The notes under the pieces: generated by a model | What the model saw: the letters and a program-made list of their open reading frames with translations, nothing else | What the model was told of the DNA's origin: nothing | Database searches by the model: none | Shown here: piece by piece, positions 51,301 to 58,283 of the stretch | How positions within the stretch are numbered: the stretch's first letter is position 1 | Layout of the letters: each line of letters begins with the position of its first letter | Translations under genes and position numbers: made by a program | Assembly: GCA_013398055.1 (NCBI GenBank) | Contig: VZRS01007427.1 | Coordinates: forward strand, 1-64,000 | DNA: 64,000 bases | From: Ifrita kowaldi | Lineage: Eukaryota; Chordata; Aves; Passeriformes; Cinclosomatidae | Direction of reading: 5' to 3'

Positions 51301-53042
51301 GAAACAGTCAGACACCTCTTTTCCAAGGTCTTGAGCGTACAGAGAGAGGCTGGCAATGCCAGAGCAGGACACAGCATCCTGACAGATCTCCACACCCCTA
51401 ACTCCCAGGGGGAACATGAGAAGGAGCAGGTAATGGTAGAGGGGCCCAAATGCCAGGCCGACACCAGGAGTGTGGGTCAGTCTGGAGTCACAACCTTTTT
51501 ACGTTTTGGGAGCTCTGATCAGTTTGTTGTTTCTTACATTTCATTTCAACCTCTCCCTGCACCTTTTTTCTGCCCTAGACAAGATCTGAGAGGATGCCAG
51601 AGGCACTCCAGTGTGGGGTCAGGAGCGCAGGGGAGAGCCAAGAGGCAGCTGTGGAAGAGGGTGGACAATGTCGTATTTTCCTCGCCAGCCCGCAGCACTC
51701 TCGTGGCTGGTGGGGCCAGGAGAGGGCTGGGACTTGGCCACCACTCTGAGCAGCCCCACTGGAGAGAAGCAGTGTCTGCTGGGTGTAACTTGGGGTTTGT
51801 CTTCCAGGTCCCTTCAAGCCCTGTGATCACCTGTTTGAGAGCTGGATCATCCGCCTGGGAGTCTGGCTCATCGTTCTGGTCTCGGTGCTCTGCAATGGGC
51901 TGGTCATCCTGGCTGTCTTTGCTTCCCCCAGCTACCTCTCCCCGGTGAAGTTCCTCGTGGGCTCCATCGCTGGGGCCAACATGCTGACGGGCATCTCCTG
52001 CAGCATGCTGGCCCTCGTGGACACCCTCACCTACGGCCACTTTGCCAGATACGGCGCCAGATGGGAGACGGGTGCGGGCTGCAGGGTGACAGGGTTCCTG
52101 TCCGTGTTGGCCTCCCAGGCTGCCATCTTCCTGCTGACCCTGGCTGCTGTGCAGTGCAGCCTCTCAGCCTCCTGCGTGCGGGGCTATGGGAAGTCCCCCT
52201 CCCTAGGCAAGGTCAAGGCTGCTGCCTGTTGCTGCCTGTTGCTGTCCTCTGTGGCTGCCGTTCTGCCTCTCTTCTCCATTGGGGAATACGGAGCATCCCC
52301 TCTCTGCCTCCCATACCCCATCCCAGAGGGGAAACCCGCCACCCTGGGCTTCACTGTGGCCTTGGTGATGACAAACATGCTCTGCTTCCTGACTATCACC
52401 GGTACCTACATCCGACTCTACTGCAACCTGCTGAAGGGGGAGTTCAGCGCTGTCTGGGACTGCGCCATGGTCAAGCATGTGGCCTGGCTGATCTTCACCA
52501 ACTGCCTCCTCTACTGCCCAGTGGCCTTCCTCACCTTCTCCTCTACCCTCAATCTCTTCCTTATCACCCCAGAGGTCATCAAATCCGTCTTCCTTGTGGT
52601 CCTGCCCCTGCCCGCCTGCCTCAACCCCTTGCTCTACCTGCTCTTCAACCCCCACTTCAGAGATGACTTCCGCCTGCTGAGGCAGAAAGGGCAGGACAAG
52701 GGCAGCTTCCCCCAGTCCTGCAGGGCTGATGACATGGAGAAAAGCTCCTACGACTCCACCCAGGCTCTGGTGAACTTCTCCGACATCGACCACACGTTTG
52801 AGACACCTGATTCCCTGGGAGTGCACCCCATCCTCGACAGCTACAGCTTCCCCTCCATGACGCTCATCCCCTGCCAGCAAAGGGTGCGCACGAGGGGCAA
52901 GGAGAGGGGCTTCTCTGAGCATTGTCCCTGCCTCAATGACAGTGAGATGCTGATAACTGAGAGCCAAGATCTGTCTGGCAGCAGCCTCCGGATAACCTTC
53001 TTCCCCTCCCCGCCCACACCACCCTACACATCTCACTTATAA
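3049..53042 (+). CDS. LGR6: LGR6, R-spondin receptor (exons 5-18; 5' end outside window)
   Basis: The coding sequence is split over 14 exons, listed separately. Spliced, they give 2,455 nt with no internal stop: one split codon, 817 full codons and TAA. The protein holds leucine-rich repeats, a Cys-rich cap ('PYAYQCC'), an acidic hinge, seven membrane helices and a cytoplasmic tail. This is the layout of LGR4/5/6, type B leucine-rich receptors of the plasma membrane that bind R-spondins and sustain Wnt/beta-catenin signalling by clearing RNF43/ZNRF3. LGR6 is chosen over LGR5 because of '[19 protein letters not shown]' after helix 3, '[12 protein letters not shown]' in loop 2 and '[11 protein letters not shown]' in the repeats, all close to my memory of human LGR6. 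Human LGR6 is 967 residues, so about 145-150 residues (exons 1-4, with signal peptide and N-terminal cap) lie upstream. The gene looks intact and functional. Confidence 0.96.
6558..6846 (-). mobile_element. CR1 LINE 3' fragment
   Basis: On the plus strand it begins 'aatcccagaatggtttaggt' and runs through 'ctgccatgggcagggacacc' and 'tctgggcaccctgtgccagg', the reverse complement of the avian CR1 3' region. It ends near 'ccttgtcctgttactacctg'. The long frame here (6448-7071) is a by-product of this repeat. Confidence 0.9.
6895..7072 (-). mobile_element. Old diverged CR1 fragment
   Basis: The plus-strand words 'gaccaaatctgcacactgta', 'ggtttataccatggtacaac' and 'cttgcttttttcatagctac' resemble the reverse complement of the CR1 segment upstream of the usual 3' tail, with heavy divergence. 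It follows the younger CR1 at 6558 directly and may be an older host copy. The assignment rests on recall of the family pattern. Confidence 0.55.
8350..8500 (-). mobile_element. Old CR1-like fragment
   Basis: 'ttttccagcccttggatcat' followed by 'gctcttctctgcacccattt' is the reverse complement of a CR1 internal segment in diverged form. The boundaries are approximate. Confidence 0.5.
11453..11503. repeat. T-rich tract (poly-T with two C interruptions)
   Basis: A 51-nt run of T broken by two single C bases. No retroposed sequence is recognisable on either side, so it may be a plain homopolymer expansion rather than the tail of a processed copy. Its length is likely unreliable in assemblies. Confidence 0.9.
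11956..12349 (-). mobile_element. Solo LTR of an endogenous retrovirus, copy A1
   Basis: A 394-nt segment nearly repeated at 44649-45037, with about 20-25 differences by eye. Read on the minus strand it starts TGTTGGGG, has an AATAAA signal (plus-strand TTTATT at 12013-12018) and ends ACTGCA, giving the TG...CA ends of an LTR. The 6-bp sequence CACCCC flanks both sides (11950-11955 and 12350-12355). That is a target-site duplication of the length typical of ERVK-type elements. No retroviral internal sequence adjoins, so this is a solo LTR left by recombination. It ends 33 bp before exon 6. Confidence 0.85.
12383..12454 (+). CDS. LGR6: LGR6 exon 6 (one leucine-rich repeat)
   Basis: A 72-nt exon coding one 24-residue repeat: '[20 protein letters not shown]' then LETL. 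The acceptor is TCCACAG/G and the donor is CT/GTGAGT, phase 2 on both sides. A CTGAC branch-site match with its A at 12361 lies 22 nt upstream, in the only 33 bp of original intron left between the solo LTR and the exon. LGR5 has the closely related 'LHLHNNRIHSLG' at this place, which fixes the exon's identity. Confidence 0.96.
13071..13284 (+). mobile_element. CR1 LINE 3' fragment
   Basis: It reads 'gaagaaatttttggctgtga', 'gtggggaggccctggcacag' and 'aggttggatggggcttggag', then ends with 'ccatagctctgtgatt', a decayed version of the CR1 terminal repeat. It is 5'-truncated. Confidence 0.9.
14477..14477. other. Ambiguous base (N)
   Basis: The single N falls at the end of a local duplication: 'tgcccgtgtccag' occurs at about 14442 and again at about 14460. 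The N probably marks an unresolved tandem repeat or polymorphic site. Confidence 0.9.
16558..16658 (+). mobile_element. CR1 LINE, short 3' end
   Basis: 'ctgcccatggcaggggcttg' then 'gatgatctttaaggtccctt' and 'acgattctctgatga' mark the last 100 bases of a plus-strand CR1 copy, truncated after the shared 3' tail. Confidence 0.85.
21652..21700 (+). mobile_element. CR1-like 3' tail remnant
   Basis: 'ggctcaatgatcttggcttt' and 'tccaaccttaatgaatctgt' match the CR1 terminal segment. Only about 50 bases are recognisable. The block before it (about 21190-21650) may be another mobile element but is unassigned. Confidence 0.55.
27015..27083 (+). CDS. LGR6: LGR6 exon 7 (one leucine-rich repeat)
   Basis: A 69-nt exon coding a 23-residue repeat, '[20 protein letters not shown]' then QEL. 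The acceptor is CTTTCAG/G and the donor is CT/GTGAGA, phase 2 on both sides. The one-residue shorter repeat is expected here, since the LGR5 counterpart 'DLNYNNLDEFPTAIRTL' is also 23 residues. An earlier 'nAG' does not compete, because the pyrimidine run ends at this AG. Confidence 0.96.
27084..28526 (+). other. LGR6 intron 7 (1.4 kb)
   Basis: Unique noncoding DNA. I see no recognisable repeat or alternative exon. The acceptor CAACAG follows a pyrimidine tract. Confidence 0.7.
28527..28598 (+). CDS. LGR6: LGR6 exon 8 (one leucine-rich repeat)
   Basis: 72 nt coding '[20 protein letters not shown]' then LQTI, almost the human LGR6 sequence as I recall it. The acceptor is CCAACAG/C and the donor is AT/GTAAGA. 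The split codon AT+C gives Ile with exon 9, confirming the phase-2 junction. Confidence 0.96.
28599..29740 (+). other. LGR6 intron 8 (1.1 kb)
   Basis: Noncoding unique DNA with no recognisable repeat. Many short frames run through it, but none has coding character or flanking splice sites. Confidence 0.7.
29741..29812 (+). CDS. LGR6: LGR6 exon 9 (one leucine-rich repeat)
   Basis: 72 nt coding '[20 protein letters not shown]' then LHTL. '[12 protein letters not shown]' is invariant in LGR5 and LGR6. The acceptor is CATTGCAG/C and the donor is CT/GTAAGT, a near-perfect U1 match. Phase 2 on both sides. Confidence 0.97.
29813..30856 (+). other. LGR6 intron 9 (1.0 kb)
   Basis: Noncoding, no recognisable repeat. 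The acceptor region TTTCTCTGCAG is strong. Confidence 0.7.
30857..30925 (+). CDS. LGR6: LGR6 exon 10 (one leucine-rich repeat)
   Basis: 69 nt coding a 23-residue repeat, '[20 protein letters not shown]' then EV. '[18 protein letters not shown]' is characteristic of LGR6; LGR5 has 'TLNGASQITEFPDLTGTANL'. The donor TT/GTGAGT leaves TT to be completed by G in exon 11 (Leu). Confidence 0.96.
30926..31858 (+). other. LGR6 intron 10 (0.9 kb)
   Basis: Noncoding. A short T-run at 31149-31159 is the only low-complexity stretch. A 242-codon frame at 31206-31934 spans most of the intron and continues through exon 11 in the same frame. The intronic part shows no LGR similarity. Confidence 0.7.
31859..31930 (+). 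CDS. LGR6: LGR6 exon 11 (one leucine-rich repeat)
   Basis: 72 nt coding '[20 protein letters not shown]' then LRVL. The Cys in the middle and the 'TLTRAGI..LP..MCQQLP' pattern match LGR6. The acceptor is GCCTCTAG/G and the donor is CT/GTGAGT. Phase 2 on both sides. Confidence 0.96.
31931..35017 (+). other. LGR6 intron 11 (3.1 kb)
   Basis: Noncoding. It has one minus-strand CR1 fragment at 33538. The AT-rich block at about 32550-33160 has the feel of a decayed mobile element (short polyA-like words, no coding), but I cannot assign it. Confidence 0.65.
33538..33672 (-). mobile_element. CR1 LINE 3' fragment
   Basis: 'gagctggaagggacccacaa' then 'ggatcattgagtccagctcc' and 'ttgtccaaatgctccttgag' is the reverse complement of a CR1 3' end, of a subfamily different from the 'ccatggcagggg' type seen elsewhere in the window. 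Confidence 0.8.
35018..35083 (+). CDS. LGR6: LGR6 exon 12 (one leucine-rich repeat)
   Basis: 66 nt coding a short 22-residue repeat, '[20 protein letters not shown]' then EL. Human LGR6 has '[20 protein letters not shown]' here. The acceptor is CCCCTGCAG/A and the donor is CT/GTGAGT. The internal Cys is conserved with LGR5. Confidence 0.96.
35084..37483 (+). other. LGR6 intron 12 (2.4 kb)
   Basis: Noncoding unique sequence with an AT-rich centre (about 35930-36120). No recognisable repeat. The acceptor follows 'tttctgtttttccag'. Confidence 0.7.
37484..37555 (+). CDS. LGR6: LGR6 exon 13 (one leucine-rich repeat), GC donor
   Basis: 72 nt coding '[20 protein letters not shown]' then LRS and a split Ile codon. 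Human LGR6 has 'GLQHNRIWEIGADTF' here. The acceptor is TTTTCCAG/T. At the 3' end the sequence is AT/GCAAGT, with GC in place of GT. This end gives the expected 72 nt and phase 2, and AT+A makes Ile with exon 14 ('SIDLSWN'). The nearest GT, at 37560, would make a 76-nt exon and break the frame. The exon is therefore best read as using a GC-AG intron. Confidence 0.92.
37556..39064 (+). other. LGR6 intron 13 (1.5 kb, GC-AG)
   Basis: It begins GCAAGT and ends TTGCAG. GC-AG introns are a known minor class, about 1% of vertebrate introns, and usually have an otherwise strong donor; 'AGT' at +4 to +6 fits. The rest is noncoding, GC-rich near 37700-38100, with no repeat recognised. Confidence 0.8.
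39065..39136 (+). CDS. LGR6: LGR6 exon 14 (one leucine-rich repeat)
   Basis: 72 nt coding '[20 protein letters not shown]' then LTKL. Human LGR6 has 'LDLSWNAIRSIHPEAFSTLH' here. The acceptor is CTTGCAG/A and the donor is CT/GTAAGT. Phase 2 on both sides. Confidence 0.97.
39137..39842 (+). other. LGR6 intron 14 (0.7 kb)
   Basis: Short noncoding intron, no recognisable repeat. The acceptor region is 'tttcccctcaccag'. Confidence 0.7.
39843..39968 (+). CDS. LGR6: LGR6 exon 15 (last repeats, start of C-terminal cap)
   Basis: 126 nt coding '[20 protein letters not shown]' followed by '[20 protein letters not shown]' and M. This covers the last regular repeat and the lead-in to the C-terminal cap. 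The donor is AG/GTACTT, weaker than its neighbours. AG is completed by A in exon 16 (Arg), giving '[16 protein letters not shown]', as in human '[16 protein letters not shown]'. Phase 2. Confidence 0.95.
40829..41138 (-). mobile_element. Outer CR1, first part (interrupted)
   Basis: Minus-strand CR1 3' region ('gtgggttggaaagatacatt', 'tgctctgggcaacctgtgcc'). It breaks off at 'tctctccagctct', where the next CR1 segment would be 'ctggagcccctttaggc'. That segment resumes at 41679, beyond a second CR1. Confidence 0.85.
41139..41678 (-). mobile_element. CR1 nested inside another CR1
   Basis: A second minus-strand CR1 of another subfamily. Its 3' tail is 'gaatcattaatgttggaaaa' and 'gacctctgagatcatcaagt', followed by 'ctgggcagccccttccaagg' and upstream CR1 sequence to 'ctgcagcctcacaactgcca'. 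It splits the older CR1 on either side. It is one of the longer CR1 copies here but holds no intact frame. Confidence 0.85.
41679..41838 (-). mobile_element. Outer CR1, second part
   Basis: 'gcccctttaggcactggaag' through 'ctccagagcagaggggctcc' continues the CR1 interrupted at 41138. The same order, uninterrupted, is seen on the other strand at 57753-58283. The 5' end is approximate. Confidence 0.8.
42708..43102. mobile_element. Solo LTR, ERVL-like (type C)
   Basis: The segment begins TGTGGTGGTTTAG and ends ACCAGGACA, with near-identical 5-bp flanks AGGAG (42703-42707) and AGGAA (43103-43107). This suggests an LTR with a decayed 5-bp target duplication, as in ERVL-type elements. The centre, 'caatttactggaaacagcaa' followed by a run of AT-rich words, is a pattern I associate with a common passerine LTR. 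There is no adjoining retroviral coding sequence. The direction of transcription is not settled. Confidence 0.65.
43411..43553 (+). mobile_element. tRNA-Ile-derived SINE with CR1-like tail (TguSINE1-like)
   Basis: The first 76 nt resemble tRNA-Ile(AAT): an A-box-like 'TTAGCTCAGCTGGTTAG', anticodon position AAT at 43445-43447, and a 3' 'TGTATGGGCCA' acceptor end. The arms no longer pair well, and the B box is degraded ('gtgtgatccc' for GGTTCGATCCC). It continues straight into 'gatgatccttgtgagtccct' and 'tccaactcagaatattttgt', a CR1-type 3' end. That composite is the structure described for TguSINE1 of zebra finch. It is not a working tRNA gene. Confidence 0.75.
43669..43829 (+). CDS. LGR6: LGR6 exon 16 (Cys-rich cap and hinge start)
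   Basis: 161 nt. It begins '[16 protein letters not shown]', the conserved Cys-rich C-terminal cap of the ectodomain. It continues with '[20 protein letters not shown]' and an acidic, low-similarity stretch ending 'GHADNH'. Human LGR6 has '[20 protein letters not shown]' and ends the exon with 'AENHY'. The acceptor is TGTGCAG/A (phase 2) and the donor is T/GTGAGT (phase 1). This is the first phase change in the gene, at the border between the repeat module and the hinge. Confidence 0.95.
44649..45037 (-). mobile_element. LTR of an endogenous retrovirus, copy A2
   Basis: 389 nt, the same family as copy A1 near exon 6. On the minus strand it starts TGTTGGGC, carries AATAAA (plus-strand TTTATT at 44706-44711) and ends CACTGCA. 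Just upstream on its own strand is a purine run (minus-strand AGAGGAAGAAAAGGGG, 45041-45056) that looks like a polypurine tract. This copy is therefore probably a 3' LTR still joined to internal sequence, unlike copy A1. Confidence 0.8.
45038..45790 (-). mobile_element. Probable degraded retroviral internal region
   Basis: It lies directly 5' (minus strand) of LTR A2 and begins with the polypurine-like tract. Minus-strand frames of 215 and 79 codons cover it, but I recognise no gag, pol or env motif, and the frames conflict. It is most likely the non-coding or decayed 3' end of a provirus. The upstream limit is a guess. Confidence 0.4.
46380..46728 (-). mobile_element. Second LTR-like element (type B)
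   Basis: On the minus strand it starts TGTAACTCTGAAG and contains AATAAA (plus-strand TTTATT at about 46431). It holds words I associate with a passerine ERV LTR, such as plus-strand 'tatcagggttaattttccaa' and 'gggccttcaaagctacaccc'. It differs from the A-type LTR. The 3' end and target duplication could not be fixed. Confidence 0.5.
47241..47500 (-). mobile_element. CR1 LINE fragment with internal deletion
   Basis: It starts as a normal minus-strand CR1 tail ('atcatagaattgtagaatgg', 'gggatggggcagccacagct'). At about 47400 it jumps from 'cacagcttctc' to 'tccagctctctcagagcccc', skipping roughly 100-150 nt present in other copies here. It then continues to 'ccttctccaggctgggcaat'. Confidence 0.8.
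50160..50240 (+). CDS. LGR6: LGR6 exon 17 (hinge)
   Basis: 81 nt. The split Tyr (T+AT) is followed by '[20 protein letters not shown]' and QCTPSPG. This is the acidic hinge between repeat domain and membrane domain; human LGR6 has 'DLDELQLEMEDSKPHPSVQC'. The acceptor is TTTTCCCCAG/A and the donor is G/GTGAGC. Phase 1 on both sides, so the exon could be skipped in frame. The single Cys ('IQCTPSPG') is conserved and likely pairs with the cap or the exon 18 Cys. Confidence 0.96.
50241..51807 (+). other. LGR6 intron 17 (1.6 kb)
   Basis: Noncoding, with a long pyrimidine-rich stretch at about 50940-51260. No recognisable repeat. The acceptor TTGTCTTCCAG is strong. Confidence 0.7.
51808..53042 (+). 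CDS. LGR6: LGR6 exon 18 (seven-helix domain and tail)
   Basis: 1,235 nt, 410 codons plus TAA. After '[12 protein letters not shown]' come seven helices, at roughly residues 14-38, 46-71, 91-115, 135-156, 176-202, 222-247 and 253-279 of this exon. Cys91 at the start of helix 3 and Cys166 in loop 2 ('SPLCLPY') can form the usual disulphide. Helix 7 has '[14 protein letters not shown]' (NPxxY). The helix 3 end lacks E/DRY and reads 'AAVQCS', as human LGR6 does. The tail of about 125 residues has the conserved '[16 protein letters not shown]' and ends 'SHL'. LGR4-6 signal by sequestering RNF43/ZNRF3 rather than by classical G-protein coupling. Confidence 0.98.
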
Positions 53043-54362
53043 ACCTCCTTGGAGCAGCCGTGGGAACAGCCCCACAGCACACGCTGAGGGCCAACACCAG
53101 TGCCGAGGGGCCAGCAAGGTGACACAAACTGCTCCCTGAAAAGCACCAGTACAACCTGTCTACCCTCATCCCCATCATACCTGCCCGGGCAACAGGCACT
53201 GCTCTGCCAGCTGCCCCTGGCCTAGAAGGGCTCTGACTGAGCTCCAGACACTCAGGGCTGGCCATGGGGGGAGACAATCCCTGTGTGAGTCTCACTTCTG
53301 CTGGGAACTGTCTGGGAGAGAGCCCCACTGCCTCCGGAGGTGGGTCAGGGACACCCTCCTCCTCCTCACCCTGCAGCATCGTCAGCCAGGAGGAGCCTGC
53401 AGCGAAGCCAAGCGTGTCTTCTCAAGGCAGAGACGTCTTAGCCAAAGCCATTGCTCTGTGGCAACCACTGGAAATGGCCAACTGCAATGACGTGGCCACC
53501 CACAGGAACCCCTGGCCTTGTCCTCTAGGGCTCTCTGCAGGTCCCACACGCCCCTGGAAATGAGCTGGTGCCTGTCTCACACCATCAAAAGCAGCGTATC
53601 CATGTGTACACCTGAGTTTTGGACCACCTCTGTTTTGGGAATCCCCACTCAGTCACTGGGAGCCTCATGGGTTGGTCACAACCCTCACTTCCAGCCAAGA
53701 CCAGGAGCTGGGGGTGCTTAGTGTTTCAATCTGACCCACAGTGTCTCACAAGGGGTCTCTGAAACCCACAGCAGCCAAACCCAAACAGTTCCCAGAGAAA
53801 CCCACGTGCTCTGCCTGACGTCACCCAGCAGCACCCAGCCAAGGCACCCAAGGACACACCGGGTCCCCCTCCACCTTTGTCACCCCCCCCTTCACACAGC
53901 ACAGCACACCTGGAGCACTCCTGTCTGTAGTCACCTGGCTCCTGGTCAGACATGGTGAAAATGGGGTCTGATTGCCTCATTGCCCCCAAACCTCGCTCCT
54001 GGAGGAGGCTCTTGGTTCTGGGTACATGTCCCACACACAGTGTAGCCATTTTGGGGACTGCATGTGCCTTCTCCTATTTTGAGGGCAGGCAGCTGCTATA
54101 GAAGGAGGAAACAGAAATCAGCATTTTGGGATGGTGGCATCAGGAGGACACAGGCCACTGGGAACAGCCTCAAATCCACTCCCTGCAGCTCAGGGATCTC
54201 CCAAATTCATTGACTCCATCACAAACCCTCCCAGTGCCACCCAGTGCAGCAGGGAGCCCTGCGTTCAGAGCTCAGGCCCTGGGCAAAGCTTTGGTTCTGC
54301 TGACGTTACTGCAGCTGTTTGTCACTCATTTTCATGAGATAATAAATGAGCCCCATTGCTGA
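53043..54362 (+). other. LGR6: LGR6 probable 3' UTR
   Basis: It follows the stop codon directly. No mobile element is recognised. The end is placed shortly after the AATAAA at 54341. Cleavage site and true length are inferred; a longer transcript is possible. Confidence 0.6.
54341..54346 (+). terminator. Candidate polyadenylation signal AATAAA
   Basis: The first AATAAA I see after the stop codon, in the context 'gagataataaatgagc'. A GT-rich stretch ('ccttggtggttctcttgg') lies about 55 nt further on, somewhat far for a downstream element. Confidence 0.5.
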
Positions 54363-55097
54363 CCAGTGGCTGCTTTCTGTCCTCTTTCATGTGAGGAGCA
54401 CCTTGGTGGTTCTCTTGGCAGCTGCTGTCTGCACTGTCCGAGTGAGAGCTGGGAAATTGTGTTGTGTCCACATGAGCTGACATGACCCTCCCCACGCCTC
54501 TTCTCCAGAGGGAAGAGCCAAATCACCCACCTTTATGCAGCAGAACTGTCACACCAGAATCCCTCTCCAGGTGCCATGGACCAGACTCCTGTGAGCTGTA
54601 CCCTGTGATCTGCTGCTCGGGGGTTTGGCTTCATGAGCAGGACAGAGTCTGTGGCATAAAAGTGTAAGGACATCATATAACAGGGTCTCCCATGCAAAGC
54701 CAGGCTCACCAGCCAGAACCTGGCTCTGCTTCCCTCCTCTTCACTTGAGCCCTGTGGTCTTATCTCAAGAAGGAAAACTTGAGAGATAGCAAGAAATCAG
54801 AGGAACAAGATCCAAGGATTAGAGAAGAGGATGGGACCCCCAAATTTAGTGACAAAATGCAAAGCTCTGCTACAGTCTTCAGGTGGGAACTGTGAAAAAC
54901 ATGGCCTGTTGTGAGACTTGAAACCTGAACCAAACTTCTGATATCCTACACATGCTCAAAGTCCATTTTCATGTTTGGCTTATTAAAAATACAGAGCCAT
55001 TTTCTCCCATGTCCTTAGGGCTGCTCACATGCACAGGACTGGGAAAGACTCATCCTAGGTGAATTTCTAGAAACAAAATGCTCCTTTGGAAGTGGGA

Positions 55098-55556
55098 TCA
55101 ACCTCCTGGAGCTAGTCCAGAGGAGGGCTACAAAGTTGATTATAGAGATGAAGCACAGGGAAGGGTTGAGAGAATTGAAATTGTTCAGCCTGGAGAAAAG
55201 AAGCTCCAGGGTTGGGGAGCTGGGGACTTCAAGTACCTGAAGGGAGTCTGTAAGAAAGATGGAGAGAGGCTGTTGACAAGGGCCTGGAGTTACAGGACAA
55301 AGGGGAATGGCTTCAAACTGACAGGGAGGAGGTTTGATTAGATATTGGGAAGAAATTCTTCCCTGTGAGGGTGAGGAGGCCCTGGCACAGAGAGCCCAGA
55401 GAAGCTGTGGCTGCCCCATCCCTGGAAGGGTCCAAGGCCAGGCTGGACGGGGCTTGGAGCAACCTGGGCTGGTGGAAGATGTCCCTGCCCACGGCAGGGA
55501 TGGGACTGGATGAGCTTTAAGGTCACTTCCCACCCAGGACAGTTCTATGATCCCCA
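55098..55556 (+). mobile_element. CR1 LINE 3' fragment (long)
   Basis: It runs from 'ctggagctagtccagaggag' through 'ttcagcctggagaaaagaag', 'gaagaaattcttccctgtga' and 'aagctgtggctgccccatcc' to 'gacagttctatgatc'. About 460 nt of typical avian CR1 3' sequence, 5'-truncated. Confidence 0.9.
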
Positions 55557-57752
55557 GCATAAATTCAAATTCCCCAGCACATATCCTTACTCCATAAGGA
55601 AACCTCTAATGGGAAGACACCCTAAAATAAACCCCACTGTCATTGACACTATGAGCATCAATACAAGTCACAGACTAAGTGCAACACTCTCTTGCCTGAA
55701 ACCCCCTGCCCTGCGCTAATAATGCTGGGAGTATCACCAAGCAGTCACTGAGGTAGCCAAATGCACACGGGGCAGAAGCTGTCCCCAACAGAGGGACACA
55801 TGAGCTCTCCAAGGGCACTGGGCCATCAGGGAACAGCCCTACATCATGATGGCAGCAGGAGCTGAGCAGTACTGGGGACAAGAGAAGCAGGATGCTGCAT
55901 GGCCAGTGTAGCAGAAATGGAGACCCCAGCAGGCACACAGGGTTCCCAAACTGTCAGATGCTGTGCACAGCTCCTGTACCTGTCAGGCTGCCATGGCTGG
56001 ACAGACTGTGGGACAGAGGCAACAGCTTCCTTTTGGGATTACACAAATTACAGCCCTCATCCAAAGGGTCTCTATACAGTTTCAGCCTAGCTGGGGTGTT
56101 GTGTCTCAGGTGGTGGCCACTGTGGGGTAGAGCAATGGCAAACAGAGTTACAGACACCCTCAATGGCACTGAGCGCAGAGGAACAGGGAGTCTGAGCCCA
56201 AGGCTGGCAGGGGTCTGGCACAGTCAGCTTTCCAGGGCTCATGCTTATCACCTCTGGAGCTGGCTGAAGAGGAGTGAGAGCATCTGGGAGAGCCCAACCC
56301 AGGAAGAGCCCGAGCTAACGACAGGGTTGATACAGGTGAAAGCAGTGCCCTGCCCATGGACAACTTCCTCAGGAAGCTGTGGAAAAGTCCACTGTGGGTC
56401 TGCACAAAAGCCCTCTGGGTTGGGCGGGCTTCTTGGTCAATGTGGGACTTCCCACACGCTCTTCTCCCAGACGAAGCAATGGCCAGCGGCCCTGCAGGTC
56501 CTGTCTGTGCTGGGGCCCAGACCAGGCCTGCCAAACTGAGACCCACAGCACCTCACTCCATCTCTCAGGGCCTCCACAGCAGACGCTGTCCATGGATGTG
56601 CTGACCACTACTTCCAGCTCACCCAGAATCCCCACTGCACCCTGTCCTCTGCCTCACTGATGTCTGGAGGGTGTCCCCAGTGAGCCAAGGATGGGCTGCA
56701 GGGCACCTCTGGGGAAGGAGGGACTGAGAGAGCACCAGATCACCCCAAAGGGCCCCGAGCTCCAAAAGCAGACATGCTGTAAAGCACAGGAGCATTTCCT
56801 CACTGTTCAGTGAGGAACCTTTTTCCATCAAGGGTCCTTTGGCTCTGTCCAGGGAAGCTCAGTTGCCTCTGAAAACCAGTGCCCATCTCCTGGCAACTCA
56901 AGAATTGTCAGCCTCAAAGAGAACAAAGCAACTCGGAGCACTGCACAAGGCACCAGCCAGGATCCTCTTATCCAGCTCCCATGGGGCACAGAGCCCTCCC
57001 ACACGTCCTTGCTGCACAGGCCAGTCAGGGGAGCTCAACTGAGCACAAACTGGTCATGGAGCAGGGGTGAGATCTGCTCCCTCTGCTCCCCCAGGCCACA
57101 GCAGCCCCTCAGAGCCCATTTGCAGCAAACACAGCCTGAAGCCCCCTCTGAGCTGTGTTCCTTGCAGGGTTGCTGAGGGGAAAGGAGGGAGCATAAACAC
57201 AGAGCACGTTCTGTACTGACCAAAGAGGTGCCTGAGAAACAGTGAAAGTTGATGGATCTGCAAAAGTGCAGGAAACAGAAACCAGCACCTTTCCACTGCT
57301 GCAGGCCATAAATCCAGAGTATGAGCTCTCTGGCAAATGCTCATTAAAGTGCCTTTCACCACATCTCTAACAGTGCACACATGCCTTTCCACCCTACCAA
57401 ACACTAAGTTCAATAATTATCTAAAAAAAAAGTAAAAGCAATCCTGCACCACTCCATCTCCCTTCTCAGCAGCTGGTTTGGCCCTTACTGGTGGCACTCT
57501 GCCCACCTTTGGGCAGCTCAGCCCTCAGCCAGTTGGTGGTACCTGGGGGTGACCCTGCTGCTTCCCTGGGCAGCACATCCTGCCTGGATTAGCCAGTCCC
57601 ATGGACAAGCAGGAGTCAGCTCAGACAGTGTAACCCACTTCTGGTCACCAACACAGGTGTGAAACGATCTCAGCAGGCCAGAACAGGAGGAAGTTCTTGC
57701 TCCTCGTCCTCCACCAGCAGGAGCTCATGAGGCTGCTCTTCTGCCTCCTCTC

Positions 57753-58283
57753 TGCTCCAGTCAGGTGAGACCCCACCTGCAGCTACCTCCAGCTCTTGGG
57801 CCACCAACACAAGGCAGATGTGGATCTTTGGGAACAAGTCCAGAGGAGGCCACTAGGCTGATCACAGGGCTGGAGCCCCTCTGCTCTGGAGCCAGGCTGG
57901 AGGAGCTGGGTGTGTTCCGCCTGGAGAAGAGAAGGCTCCAGGGAGACCTCAGAGCTCCTTCCACTGCCTAAAAGGGCTCCAGGAGAGCTGGAGAGGGACT
58001 GAGGACAAAGAACTGGAGTAGAGGGACAAGGAGGAATGGCTTCCCACTGCCAGAGGGCAGGGTTAGATGGGATATTGGGGAGAAATTCTTCCCTGTGAGG
58101 GTGGGGAGGCCCTGGCACAGGGTGCCCAGAGAAGCTGTGGCTGCCCCATCCCTGGAAGTGCCCAAGGCCAGGTTGGATGTGGCTTGGAACAACCTGGGCT
58201 GGTGGAAGGTGTCCCTGCCCATGGCAGGGGATGAAACGAGTTGAGCTTTAAGGTTCCTTCTGACCCAAATCATTCAGATCCCA
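57753..58283 (+). mobile_element. CR1 LINE 3' fragment (long)
   Basis: It runs from 'tcaggtgagaccccacctgc' through 'ggagcccctctgctctggag', 'gcctaaaagggctccaggag' and 'gtggggaggccctggcacag' to a decayed terminal repeat. It is useful as an uninterrupted comparison for the nested pair in intron 15. Confidence 0.9.

Noticed and set aside
52203..53036. 277-codon minus-strand frame antisense to exon 18
   Set aside because: It mirrors the GC-rich 7TM coding exon. The composition is explained by the sense protein and no family is recognisable.
55892..56539. 215-codon plus-strand frame downstream of LGR6
   Set aside because: No domain, no splice context, low-complexity residue use and no sign of a start context. 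Treated as chance.
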